This document shows positions 53,301-64,000 of a stretch of DNA of 64,000 nucleotides, in pieces. The stretch covers positions 330,001 to 394,000 of the forward strand of contig JAZGTH010000009.1 in the NCBI GenBank assembly GCA_036877525.1. The letters are read 5' to 3'. The notes under the pieces were generated by a model. That model ran no database searches. It worked only from the letters and a program-made list of their open reading frames with translations, and was not told the DNA's origin. The stretch comes from Chromobotia macracanthus (Eukaryota; Chordata; Actinopteri; Cypriniformes; Botiidae). Positions within the stretch are counted from its first letter, which is position 1. Every line of letters starts with the position of its first letter. The translations under genes were made by a program, and so were the position numbers.

Positions 53301-56300
53301 CTGATCTGAATCATTTTGGAAGTTTGGACTGTCACTTGCAAATATAAAGATTTAAACACATGAATGTTATTGTAATAAGGAAATACATACACCAGAAAAT
53401 GCAGTTTAATAAGGATGTTTGTCTTTAAATGCAGACCCTGCCATTGCACTCTGGTGGGTGTCGCGCTGCTGTGACATATTGTCATAATTAAACCAACATA
53501 AGCATTCAGATAAATCAGAAAGAGCAAAAAGAAAGACCCCCTTCTGTAGTCAGTAAATGCCAGACAGGCCGTGTGCAGGTGAAATATGGGTCAAAAGGTT
53601 GTTTAAGGTTTTTGAGAGCCTTTGACCATTTAAATGAGTCCTGTTGACTTTAGGACATGGCAGTAATGATTTGAAGGTCTGCTTACCTGGCACAATTTCA
53701 AACAGGTGTCGACCGGGCTCTTCTGGGTTGGCTGTCAGCTCATTCACTTGGCTGCGCTTCAGTGAGATGCAGCCCTACAAAAGCGGAATGCAGAAAAGCA
53801 TCACTTAACCTTTTGTTGAAGATTTGGGGATTTTAGGCCCATTATGAAAGGCTTAATTATGTGTCAGTTTACCTTAATTATCTTTTTAATTCCTTCCAGA
53901 AAAATAAACTACCAATTGAATGAAATGTATGAATGTATATGTATATGAACAGACTAGATTATATCCACTGTAAATTAACTGGATTCAGGATCTCTTTCTG
54001 AATCAGTAATCACTGGATATACAGCTCTGCACAGCGCACTGTTCAATATAGGTCAAATCTTCACTGTTCTTTGAATCTCAGTGTGATTTGCCCTCATGGC
54101 CGCTCCAGTTTGTCTCATTGATTAAAGGCAGGAAAACTGGGTGGGATCGACATTTTCTCACACATCCCAGGCAGCCCAGCGTGGGCTCAGATTAATGGTG
54201 TTGGATGAGTGTTGAGGGTCTCTTCTGAGGGAGACTGTCCATAACACACTTCATCCTGATTGATGAGCTTACTACAGCTGTACGGTATTGATTGTCTAAT
54301 ATGAGATTAACTTAAACCTGTAAAAAGCAGTGTGTAAACTTTTCTAAACATGGTTATGACTAAGTGAAACAATTAGACAAAATGGGAGGCGATCACACCT
54401 GCTGTCTAACAGCACTTGATGCCAGCTGGTGGTCTATCTTACACTGTGTCCAAAATGCAGTGGTGCAAATATTTCAGTATAAAGGAGTATTTCAACCCCC
54501 AACTGATTTTAGAGCCTTCAGAGTATTTTTAACTGTTAGTAAATAGTGTGTAGAAAACATATTTTCAGCTTGTTCTACAGCAGCATTGTTTGCCCGGCTG
54601 AAAATTCCAGCTTAGAGCATTTCCATGTTTCTCTGAGCTGGCTGTTGCTCTGAGCTGGCTGTGTTGGTCATGCTGGTAGGGACACCAGATATCAGGATCA
54701 AAAACACAACACATGCTGGTGACCAGCAGTTCTGGTCTTTTCAACAGGGTGAGTGCACACTATTCTGCAAAGTTCACCTCATGTTTGATGAGAGTTGCTA
54801 AACGCTGCAGAAAGTGGCCACCAGGAGCAGGATTTAGACCCTTTGTCTAGAGAGAAATGCATTTATTTATCTATAGCTGAATGTACCTGGGGTTTGGTCT
54901 CCTCCTCATCCTTGTAGAAGTACAGATGGTCAGTGCGTAGCACAAACCACCGTAGCTGCCAGTTCTTCATAATGCTCCTTTGCTTCTTCAGCCAGCCAGC
55001 CTTTAGCACCCCCTCTTCGAGGCCTGGAGAGATGGGACGACATGAGCCACGGGATGCCTCACCCATCACCATACTCTTGGATCTTGCTGTTGGTGACAAG
55101 CAGAGCTATGTGTCAGCAGTATCATGATTATGTTACTTTTTTTACATATAAGCATCACAAGCACTTTTTGAAGCAGAGAGGAAAAAGCACAACCAAACCC
55201 TGTGGTGACGACCACAAGGATGTTTAAACTTTTAGGGCAAGACTAAAGTTGCTTGACTTCTAAAGAGCTTTTAGAGGCCTTTCTATGTTCAGTTTTTGAG
55301 ACAAATGGAAATAAAAAAAATGAGATATGAGGAACGAATGTATGTCAATGTTTTAATGCTTGCTCACAAAACATTTGCTTTCCCCCAAGAAACCATATTC
55401 ACGCAAAAGCTAAAATATGGTGTATATATATAACAAAAAAAAAGAACAAAATGTCCAAAAAAAACACTGTTTCCACTATAAAGAAATTGCTCTATTAAGT
55501 CAGCCTCTTAGGGACGGATGTGTGATGGCTGTCTGCTCTGTCTCCATGGCCTTTTCCATGATGTCTCCTCGTTAGAGCTGCTGGCTTCTTGATGAAATGA
55601 ACCATGTTTGTTGGTGTGAAGGATGTAGAAGCTGCCTAACAGAGAGCAGAGGAAGAGAGTGGCCTCAGTGTTGCCTGTTTCTAAGTGATCCCAAAGTCTT
55701 GTTTAAGGAAAGTCAGTTCACTCAGTGGTCATCTTGGTATTACACCTGGGTGGTTATTTTCTATGAAGATAGTACAAGTGTAGCTTTTATGTACTTGAAA
55801 AGGGATAGACTAAAATCTGAAACATTTACATTTTAAAAGTCAACATCTGTTGACAGTGCTTTTAGTTGATTATTTTATTTTTTTTTAATATTAATATTAT
55901 ATTAATATTTATATTTTATATTTAATTTTTTTTATATTAAATAATTTATATTTAAGTTGATTATTTTTGCTTAGATCTAATACTTCAAGCAGTATTTTCC
56001 AGGTTGGTTCATGTCATGTGCATGCTTGTTCTACAGTATAGAACAACTATTAAAAAATCATATAGCTGGCTATCCAAGCTATCTTAGGCAGAAGCGGGGA
56101 AGCACCCTGGAGAAGTGGCCAGTTCATCACAGAGCATACAGGCTGTGACGATTTCTCCAGTTCATATTTCCACAAGTGGTCCATCTCCTCATGGTCTCAT
56201 GAGATTCACATGCACCATTTCATTGTTTTTAACTTAATCTTGGTAGTAATAATGGCAACCTCACAAGAGTTTTGCAGAACAAAGTTTATCATCTAGATGT

Positions 56301-58136
56301 TGCTAGATTTGTTTCTCTCTTTTCATTCTGTTGTTTGTCATTAATTATCAACATTTTCACTTGTGATGGAATATGTTTTGTAATTGCAGTGAATCGTTTT
56401 CTTCTGAGCAATCCATATGATTTCTGTCAATGTTTCTTCATTGAATATGATGTGAAAATGAAAAGTTTCAGCTGGCGATTAGCAAAAATACAAACATTAA
56501 TTTTGTTCCAAACATTCCCTCAAAGCTGTGATGTTTTTTTTTTTTTTTTTTTTGTGAATCTCATGACAGAAACCTTTCAAATTTCCACAAATATTGTGTT
56601 CCAGTCAGTTTTTTGAAAGGATCAAGCAATTATATAATTCAGTGCTGAAGTCAAATGGAACCAAGTGCAGAGATTCAGTTTGCAAATCTCTCTGCAGGAT
56701 GATTCATTCTTCCCTCTTGGTCATGGGCGTTTCTAGGATGTGGTCACCAGAACTGCCTGTTTGTGCATTGAAAGAGATCTCTGAGAATAGTTGCCCTGAA
56801 GTCGCATTAAATATGGTAGAATGTTTTCAAGTTTTGCATGATTACAGTTAGTAGAGTATCTCTAGAGTAAGATTAGGATTCTTATTTAATTACAAGATAG
56901 TCTAGAGTATGTTCATTTTAGGTTCATAATATGGTAATTAATAAAAAAAAGAATTTACAATCTGCCAGTCCATATATTGTAAAAGAAATGGTTCCTGGAG
57001 GAGAAAAAAGAGAGACCATAGAATATGTACAAAATGACAGCAGCTACATCAATAATCATTTGTCTGTGAGAATAGTCATTTTTCTAGTTTAGCAGTCATC
57101 ACAATATCTAACCACTCAGAATAAAGTATTTTAAAGAGCCGTGCAATGAGTTAAACCTAAATTGTAACAGAATTAAATAAACAGAAATGAATGATGTTTA
57201 TGGTTGTTTATGGCTTGGCATCTACTGGGAGAAGATGCCTCAATATTCAGCAGGTATCTCAATGCACATGGGGGATGGGCATGAAAGAACTAGAACCGTG
57301 CTTTGAGAGAACAGTACAGAGAGAAATAAATCAGGTATTGAGTTTGTTTGTTAATGCAGTGTCATCCATCAGACTGAAGCATGATGAATAAGGCCTGGAG
57401 ATCTTCCTCTGCTTGTATGTTTCACGAGGACTGTGGTGTTGGTGAATGATGATCAGCTCATTGTGGGTGGATGTGTAGATGTGTACAGTGTGCTGTGATC
57501 ACAGGCTGTGATGTCAAGCTGTTGTGAGGTGTAACAGGCAGTATTTAATGGTCCTGGTTTGCTGTATGGTCAGCACAACATAATGACATTTTAGGTATAG
57601 ATACACCATACAGATTTTGCTGTATATTATATTAATATAACTAATGTCATAAATTACATATATTTACAACATGTGTAAATATATGACTTTCTTAACAGAA
57701 TCAATGAGATAATTCTCTGTCTTTCCTTATGACATAGGAAAATATGAACATCAAAATGATTTTAATGTATTAATCATGTCTATTTTCATATTTATTCTTA
57801 ACTCAGTGATCAGCAATGATCAGCAAAATGATTGTTTTAGAAATCATAAATGAAAGATTTGGGAAAAAGTGTGTGTACATCATGTACAAACGTATATCAT
57901 CAGTATTTTCATTTGTATACAATATTAATCCACTCAATGGAATGGCATAATTCCAGAATTAAAGTGTCAGGATATCAGGAGCAAAGATAATCCAGTATGA
58001 GTTTGAATAAATGGGTTAAAGCAGAGAAGCTAAGAGATGAACGCGTGTGACACCTGAGTGGAGGCAGTGACAGATGAAATTCAGATCAGAAGTGTACTGT
58101 ACCTCTCCTGCTCTGTCTGATCTTAGGACTCAGCAT
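44302..58136 (-). CDS. arhgap22: ARHGAP22: PH and RhoGAP domain protein (10 coding exons, 707 residues)
   Basis: GTPase-activating protein of the FilGAP group, acting mainly on Rac and through it on actin and endothelial migration (family knowledge). Exons (minus): 58136-58103, 55086-54887, 53774-53687, 50349-50227, 46993-46786, 46713-46581, 46434-46361, 46280-46159, 46047-45129, 44524-44302. All phases agree. N-terminus MLSPKIRQSRRARSKSMVMG matches the known ARHGAP22 start and fixes exon 1 and the acceptor of exon 2. PH domain about 35-145 (LKAGWLKKQRSIMKNWQLRW; WLKAIRRLIWAPFGGG). RhoGAP about 165-350, arginine finger Arg193 in GLFRMPGQ, then YLRELPEPVIPFSKYE and NLATVLGPNILRP. The 306-residue exon at 46047 is Ser-rich and low-complexity. 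The C-terminus is a coiled coil (MERLEQEMERERKRKKMLEI). The intron at 46994-50226 holds two minisatellites. Confidence 0.96.
47107..49320. repeat. 2.2-kb minisatellite of 10/11-bp units (TACATGAAAG / TACATGAAAGG)
   Basis: About 200 or more units. Variants: TACATGAAAG, TACATGAAAGG, TACATGAAGG, TACATGAAAT and TACATGAAAAG, with a few TTCATGAAAGG near the left end and a GGTAAA triplication at the right end. The 10- and 11-bp units are irregularly mixed. The minus strand carries no stop codon through most of the array, producing long meaningless ORFs (Met-Tyr-Phe/Leu-His-Val/Ser-Cys-Thr). In an arhgap22 intron. Confidence 0.98.
49640..50000. promoter_or_regulatory. CpG-rich block inside an arhgap22 intron
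   Basis: Includes the GC minisatellite and GGCGCGGGCGCGGGCGCGTC. It stands out sharply from the AT-rich intron. A CTCAG|GTAAGAGG donor-like site at 49925-49926 (plus strand) fits the end of a possible + strand first exon. No named product; promoter function is inference. Confidence 0.4.
49660..49803. repeat. GC-rich minisatellite, 19-bp unit (ACACGTACACGGGACCGGG) with 13-bp variants
   Basis: Six to seven units, some shortened to ACACGTACACGGG. Every unit holds CpGs and the palindrome ACGT. About 340 bp right of the large AT-type minisatellite. Confidence 0.93.
50005..50130 (+). mobile_element. tRNA-derived SINE (B-box intact)
   Basis: A-box-like TAACGCTGGTAGAGCG, B-box GGGTTCGAGTCCC (50059-50071), and tail ACATTGGATAAAAACGTGTC, the usual fish SINE order (tail normally TTTGGATAAAAGCGTCTGC). 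It does not fold as a usable tRNA (disrupted acceptor pairing), hence SINE and not tRNA gene. Confidence 0.72.
54590..54755. repeat. Interspersed repeat, 'GCTGGTGACCAGC' family
   Basis: AATTCCAGCTTAGAGCATTT, GAGCTGGCTG (twice), CACATGCTGGTGACCAGCAG and ACAGGGTGAG. Shares ...ACTGGTGACCAGCA and CAGCAGGGTA-like ends with 62263-62562. Confidence 0.55.
55140..58102. other. First intron of arhgap22
   Basis: No coding exon supported. Contains an AT-only stretch (55863-55965, TTAATATTAATATTAT-like) and a T-run of about 23 at 56529-56552. Confidence 0.6.
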
Positions 58137-58199
58137 GGCTGCCATCGATGGGCTGCACTTCCTCTCTTCGGCATATTCTTCCTCCTGAGATCGTCTCTT

Positions 58200-61100
58200 C
58201 TCATTCTCTCCTCTTCCTCCCCTCTCTTTCCCGCTAGCTCTCTGACTTCATGTTGCAGGCACTGGCTGGATGGGGGTTGGGGGAGGGATTCCTCACACAC
58301 ACTGACGTGTGCACATGCTCCTTGGTTCTTACAGTCACACGCGAGAGCTCACGCTCTTACACATGCATTCAGGTCCACACCCACCATGCATTACATTATT
58401 CATGATCTCCTGTATGTTGACCAGTCTGTGTGAGTGAATACAGCAGCCTACCCAAAAGAACCCCCACCTCCTTATTGGTCATAGGCTTGTGTACTTGTGC
58501 TCACTCAATCTCTAGGGATATCGTACTCTGCCGCGTCTCTCTTTCACACACATACTTCCTTTCTTTCTGTCCTTGCTTTGCTTTTCTACCCCTGTATTTT
58601 TTCTTAAGAACATGCCCTGAGAACACCACCCCCAGGGTGGCAGAAAATGGCTACAGCTCCACCAATGCAGTTGAACAGGCTCAGCCCTGTAGACCACAGC
58701 TGGTCCTCTCTCAGGGTGGGGGAAGGAGGGAGGCCCTGCAGCACTCTGATGGAGACTGAAATGAGACGGTAATAAAACCCTCATTCACCGCCTGTACTGC
58801 CTGCAGGACTGGAGGGTTACCACCACTGACCTGCCCGATTGCTACATAAAAGATTGAGTGAAAGATCTCACTATATGCTGGAATAAAGCACATTGTCCCA
58901 GTGCATGTTTGTCAGATCAAGCCCTTTGAGATCTGACAGAAAATAACAAGCATTTTCAGTACGTTTCATATTTGCCATAAACATCTATTGATTTGATGTG
59001 ATTTTGTACATTTCCCAGATTGTTCAGATGGAAAGCTTTTGACTTTCAGGTTATTTATCCTCAGACAAGCAATTCTGATGTTGATTTAGCATTTTGTCTG
59101 ACTGAAAGTGTGAGTGGTCAGGATGTTTAGTCTCCAGGGATGTATTTTCCTGAATCAGATCTGTACTGCTGGATTCTTTGATCATGTGATGTGTTCTTAA
59201 AATGGATAGTTTCTGGTACACATCTTATTCATATGATAAACCTTTCCATTACACAACCTGTTCTGCTTAAACTTAAATACTACATTCACTGAAACCACAC
59301 TGAAAAGACTTCTCAGATGACAGAGTCTGTTGTTGAGATGAATTCTGATTGGTGATGCTGTTGACTTCCATAGCTCACCGAGATGCAATTTCACATGACT
59401 TATTGATTTTGCAATGCATTAATAATTTAAGGGGACACCTCCAGAGACAGAAAAACACAGAAAAGGAGCAACAGGAGATTTTAACTTTTAAAATGAAAAT
59501 GATATTGCAGACCTCTTGCTCAGACCACCAAAGTCAGAAACCATTTCCAAGAACAGTTTTTATTTTTCCATATCAGTTTCAGCATTCTCTTTGATCTAGT
59601 TTAGCCCAGTAACCCTGATGAGTTTGTTTTCTTGGACGTCTTATTGTAGTAATCCGATTACAGGCATCTTTTCTCAGTCAAAATGAACCATTTCAAGATG
59701 TGTATCAGAGGAGAAAATCTAATACACTCTTTCTGTATTTATATATGTATGTATTTGTGCATATACAGATGCTTTGATTTTGATTGTAGGACATCACAAT
59801 AGAACGTTACAATATGTGGCGTCTTCTAAAGTAAATTATGTCACTGATTTACATTTATGTCATAAATAATTTTGAATTATGAATAATTATGAAATAGTGA
59901 ATAATTTATTCTTTATTATTCTTTCAGCTTTATAATCAGCCTGTCATGTGTGGTGTCACTGGACTAACTGTGATGTCATTGAACTAATCTTCAGATGGAG
60001 CAGATGTGAGAGAATCAATAACACTGTTAATCAGTTAATCAGGGTGTTAATCAGGAAACTGTTCCTCAAGAGAAATGAACAAAATCATAATTATATTCAC
60101 CAGCAGCTGTTCTTCACAAGAAGATCAGATAATGATGAATTGATCTGCTGATGTACAGTCATAATTATTTTGCTAGTGTTTCTTAAGCTGTATATTTTAT
60201 ACATTTGTCATTCAGGCTATTCTCCATTTACAAATATTAAACTCATATTACAGTATGTCATCCTACTGATCATCACTCTAATAAATGATGTCATGTCCTT
60301 ACCATATGATGATCTTTTGCTGTTTCTTATATTCATATTAGATATAATCAACAATATCTAAAATGAAGATTTATGAATTTAGCAGATGATTTTGTCTGAA
60401 GATTTGGCACAAGTGCCATCAATATTAGCAGTATCACAATCCAAGATGTAATTTTTCAGAGCCCCTATAGAGGACAGCACTTAGAGCTTTTTAGATCTTT
60501 GGTACCCCCTAGTGATAGAAGTAGAAATTGTGCAGTTAATCATGTAACAGGACTGCAGAAATTTTGCAGACAGAACACAAGGCATTGTTACTGGGTTTTA
60601 TAAAAGCTGATATTGCTTTGTCAGCAACTTGACAGTTTTGCAGAGTGTTTTGGCTGTATTCTGTCATTGATCATACACACACATCTCATCTGTTGTGAAT
60701 TGTCTGAGTCTCTATAGAGTGAATATTCTTTAATTGTGCTGCAAGAAATTGCAGGAGACTGTGATATATTACCCAAAATACCAAAAAAACCTGTTCCATT
60801 TATCTCTTATAAACACATCCCATCTAACAGGGATCATTCTTAGAATGTTGGCAAACGTTCTCTCAAAGTTAAGAAAACATTCTTGCAGTAACAGTAGTAG
60901 AATGTTTATTAGTAACGATTTAAAAACATTATAGAATGAAAACATTAAAAAAAGGATTTTTTTAACATTTCTAGAGCATTCAAAATAAAATTGTTAACGT
61001 TTTTGTGGCTAATTTAAACACTAGGGCAATGTTCTTACAACCTAAAGTTGTTAACACGGGATTGGGTTCTGTTTATAAATGCATGCAGAATTTGCTTGCA

Positions 61101-61240
61101 CTTCAATGAATGAAACCTGTATTATATTGAAGTATTTAGTCTGTTTATTGTGATAGCATGAACTGACAGTCATCTGGTGTTCAGTAAAAATATTCATTGG
61201 AATCTTTTTGGGATGCACAGGATTCATACAGCACTTTAGA
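58200..61240. other. Intergenic between arhgap22 and lrrc18
   Basis: 58137-58260 is likely arhgap22 5' UTR/promoter (pyrimidine-rich, CTCTTCC runs). The rest is AT-rich; the short ORFs lack family features or splice support. In mammals LRRC18 lies within WDFY4, but I saw no WDFY4 exon here. Confidence 0.45.
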
Positions 61241-61246
61241 TTCTGT

Positions 61247-62014
61247 TCACCTCCACACAGCCTGATTCTCTTGGGCTACAGAGTTTGGCGTGAGAAGCCC
61301 TGCAAAGATGGACTTCTTTTGTGTAGAAGCTGCACTGATTCGACTCTCTAACCTCTCTCTTTCCTCCTTACACTTTTTTAAACAGCCAGCACACAGACAG
61401 TCTTCTCTCACTAGGTACAGACACTCAACTCTCTGGATGCGCTCCACTTCTACAAGGTCATCTGTAGGAATGGGGTTGGATTTGATGTTCATCTTTTGCA
61501 GTTTAGGAAGGTTCTGGAGGCACTTGGGGAATTGTGTCAGGAGGTTGTTGAAAAGCCCCAGCTCTTGAAGTTCTTTGAGAGCAGCCATGGAGGGAGGGAG
61601 GGTCTCAATGCGATTCATTCCTAGGTTGAGGATGCGGAGGTTCCTCAGGAGCCCCAGCTCATGTGGTAGGCCAAGGGTGGTCAGATGGTTGTTGCATAGA
61701 TTGAGGCTGTAGAGGTTTTGCAGACGGCCCATCGCTGCAGGGACCTGCTCCAGATAGTTGCTGTGCAGGTCCAGCCAGCGGAGGTTCACAAACCTGTCAA
61801 TGTTGTCTGGGATCTTCTTGAGCAGGTTGCGACTGAGATCCAGCTCGTCCACATCACAAAGTTTCAGGATGCACTTCGGGAAGGTGGCGATCTCCATGTT
61901 GCTGAGGTCTAGGCGGCGTTTTCCATCCACAGTTACCTTCAGAGCATTTCTGGCCATCTTCAGTGTGATTTTTCTACCTGACGGTTCATTTGATCTCTTC
62001 TTCCCCTTTACCAT
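61247..62014 (-). CDS. lrrc18: LRRC18, leucine-rich repeat protein (255 residues, single coding exon)
   Basis: Small cytosolic LRR protein, testis-enriched in mammals, biochemical role unclear (family knowledge). Start ATG 62014 (MVKGKKRSNEPSGRKITLKM); an in-frame codon upstream at 62029 is TTG and lies before an acceptor-like CCGTAG (ends 62021), so it is 5' UTR or intron. Residues about 35-185 hold about seven typical LRRs: RLDLSNMEIATFP, ELDLSRNLLKKIP, WLDLHSNYLEQVP, SLNLCNNHLTTLG, ILNLGMNRIETLP, ELGLFNNLLTQFP, KMNIKSNPIP. Then a Cys-containing tail (REDCLCAGCLKKCKEE) and a charged helix. Stop TGA complement 61247-61249. Confidence 0.95.
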   Translation of the reverse strand: MVKGKKRSNEPSGRKITLKMARNALKVTVDGKRRLDLSNMEIATFPKCILKLCDVDELDLSRNLLKKIPDNIDRFVNLRWLDLHSNYLEQVPAAMGRLQNLYSLNLCNNHLTTLGLPHELGLLRNLRILNLGMNRIETLPPSMAALKELQELGLFNNLLTQFPKCLQNLPKLQKMNIKSNPIPTDDLVEVERIQRVECLYLVREDCLCAGCLKKCKEERERLESRISAASTQKKSIFAGLLTPNSVAQENQAVWR

Positions 62015-62029
62015 AGTGTCTACGGACAA

Positions 62030-64000
62030 GAGAAACAGAGTGTACAGTATACTTACAATATGTACACAACATACTGTTAAATGTTTACTCTCAAAGAGCT
62101 GGTTTTAAAGATATTTTAGAGAAAGTAGAAAAGCTGTATATTGAAACAAAACGCAAATAGCATATTGTTGGAGAGAGTGTATTAGAATGTGGCTGAAGGG
62201 TGGCTGTTGATGAAGGACATACAGCTCTGAACAGCATGAAATGTGCTGATGATTGATTTTGGTTTGCTGTTATCTGGTGCTGGTTCACAAGCAAAACATC
62301 TGATTTTGCTGGCTGATCAAGTAACTTATGCTGGGAATGCTACAGTATTTAATAAGCCAGTAAACCCACATCTCAGTATTGAAAACAACATACTGGTGAC
62401 CAGCAAAGCCGGTGTTTCAGCAAGGCAGGTGACTCAGACACTATTGGTTTACCAGCGACTATGTTCGAAAACCAACTGGTAGCTGGTTTGTTGCTGGTCC
62501 AAAATGATCTACCTGAGCTGCCATCATACAGCTATCTGATAAAGCTGAATTTTCCAGCAGGGTAAATGTTAATTAAGCCATGTTTGCCTTTTTCAGAGAG
62601 AATATGCTTTCTTACCTGCTGTGATTGTATCTCTATCTCTCAGAGCAGCTTATAGCCAAAGCCAGTCATGCCTGGAAGTCTCAGACTATTGTGTACTCAT
62701 CACTGCACGTCTTTTGTTAAGGATCCTTCCATGTAAATAATGTACAAGCTTCTCTCAGAAACCCTGTAAATAAAAACCAACAGGGTAAACCTGACTTACT
62801 TCAATTCCTCTGAGTAGAGAGCACTGCTTGTTGCCGTCTTCATGGGATTATGTTAACAAACTTTTGTTTACCTCTGTCTCCAGGCAACAGAAACTCAGTT
62901 CTGGCTGGTAGTTTTATTGCTTTGTTTTAAGCTTACTAAGTAGGGAGCTTAATTTACAGTAACTTGATTTTTATTACATATGACAAAGATTTGTTGTATA
63001 GACAAATTGCAATGTGCGTGTTACAGTATCATAATATTGTGTAGAGCTAATGTAGAACTGTTTGTGGTTGTAGAACCTTTTCTCCTTGAGAATATCACTT
63101 TAAGATCAGAACCAGGCAAAAAGCAAAGACTGTGCTACCACAGTTACAAACAACCAGACTGACAGAGTTAAACTGTTCTGAAAGCAGTTCAGATTCACCT
63201 TGCAATTTAAATTCCACTGTTTACATTCCAATGTTTAACAATTGATGGAAAAAGGGGAGAAAAAAATGGGTTTTCTTTGAAGGTCTTATTCATTTATTTA
63301 GTTTATATGTTTAATCATGTCCATGTTGAGGAATGGAGGTCTTACATATACTGTAATATACTATATACTGCATACTGTAGCCTAGATGACCTAGATTCAG
63401 TAAATGGAGAAAATAGTTTCTCTGTTAGATTAGTAGCAGGTATGACATGGTATCATCCTACATGGAATGTGATATGACTTCTAGTAGTGAATCTTAAACT
63501 TATTTTTAACCTGTTAAGTGTAACATTTCACATAGTCAATCAAATGATCATTACATTTTTCATGGCATTTTGGCACCAGTAGGTGGCAGTAAGTTGTTGT
63601 GATGAGTATGAAACGTTTTACTGCATTTACTGCACTTATATAATAAAAGTGGATTGAAACCATAGAACAAATAATGGAACGTTGTGATGACGTCGACAGT
63701 TATGTTGGCATTTAACTTCAAGACTAAAAGAAAAGTAGTAAACTAGTAAAAGAACAAACGCATAGTAAATAAACATAATGTAAAAATAGTGCAGGCCTCA
63801 CTTGTTTTAGATGGCAGTCATTTTTGTAATCATAGAGGTTGACTTACTTTGATTTGTAGGTGAACTGTGACGTGTTTGAACCAGACATGACAATTTCTCC
63901 ATTCATCAAAGTACAGGCATTGTGTCTTACAAGGGCACCTGAAAGTCTGATCGTATCTAGGTCAGCTTGATAGCATAAGGCTGATTGGGGATAAGGTAAA
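62030..64000. other. Region upstream of lrrc18; no gene recognised
   Basis: Contains the repeat at 62263-62562. No coding exon with family features or matching splice phases was found up to the window end. Confidence 0.45.
62263..62562. repeat. Interspersed repeat, 'GCTGGTGACCAGC' family, longer copy
   Basis: Repeated TGCTGG/CCAGCA words: TTTGCTGGCTGATCAAGTAA, ACATACTGGTGACCAGCAAA, ACCAACTGGTAGCTGGTTTG, ending TTTTCCAGCAGGGTAAA. Related to 54590-54755. Confidence 0.6.

Noticed and set aside
55087..55099. Start of arhgap22 in its second coding exon
   Set aside because: The codon is TTG and lies in the intron; exon 1 at 58136 gives the known family N-terminus in phase.
56272..56851. ORFs of 114 and 85 codons in arhgap22 intron 1
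   Set aside because: Phe/Ser/Cys-rich translation of AT-rich intron including a poly-T run; no family resemblance.
58074..58784. Several ORFs around the arhgap22 first exon
   Set aside because: They overlap exon 1/5' UTR on the other strand or pyrimidine-rich low-complexity sequence; no domain.

Overview
The window is vertebrate nuclear DNA, almost certainly from a ray-finned (teleost) fish. Genes are split by GT-AG introns, the background is AT-rich, and many interspersed repeats are of fish type: tRNA-derived SINE pieces, hairpin MITEs, a TTAA-flanked element and CA/TA microsatellites. Four conserved genes stand in the order frmpd2 - mapk8 - arhgap22 - lrrc18, which matches human 10q11.22 as I remember it. 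A fifth, fbxl15, sits at the left edge. I cannot name the species.

Layout: (1) 1-1.6 kb holds the last two coding exons of fbxl15 (+); its F-box exon lies off the left edge. (2) 1.6-12.4 kb is mostly repeats: SINE fragments, a 438-bp tandem duplication carrying TATA-like and CRE-like motifs, a decayed LINE fragment and hairpin MITEs. It also holds a possible two-exon, 85-residue ORF (2046-3410) whose first exon could be spliced onto the fbxl15 3' UTR. (3) 12.4-23.8 kb is frmpd2 (-), rebuilt here as 26 phase-consistent coding exons: KIND, FERM and three PDZ domains. (4) 26.1-30.6 kb has a TATA-less promoter and a string of exon-like ORFs on + that I could not identify and that are broken by at least two reading-frame discontinuities. 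(5) 31.9-40.3 kb is mapk8/JNK1 (+), complete, with both the mutually exclusive kinase exons and the 5-nt alternative acceptor that yields the short and long C-termini. (6) 44.3-58.1 kb is arhgap22 (-), ten coding exons, 707 residues. One intron carries a 2.2-kb minisatellite and, next to it, a GC-rich minisatellite/CpG-rich block. (7) 61.2-62.0 kb is lrrc18 (-), one coding exon.

Functionally, mapk8 (stress MAP kinase), arhgap22 (Rac-directed GAP) and frmpd2 (polarity/junction scaffold) are signalling genes and fbxl15 is a ubiquitin-ligase adaptor. They are neighbours by ancestral synteny, not an operon-like system. mapk8 and arhgap22 converge. The observations best worth following are the possible fbxl15-linked small ORF, the unidentified broken gene at 26-30.6 kb, the stop-free strand of the large minisatellite, the GC-rich block inside arhgap22, and the duplicated promoter-like unit at 5-5.8 kb. 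I saw no clear case of a wholly new system.
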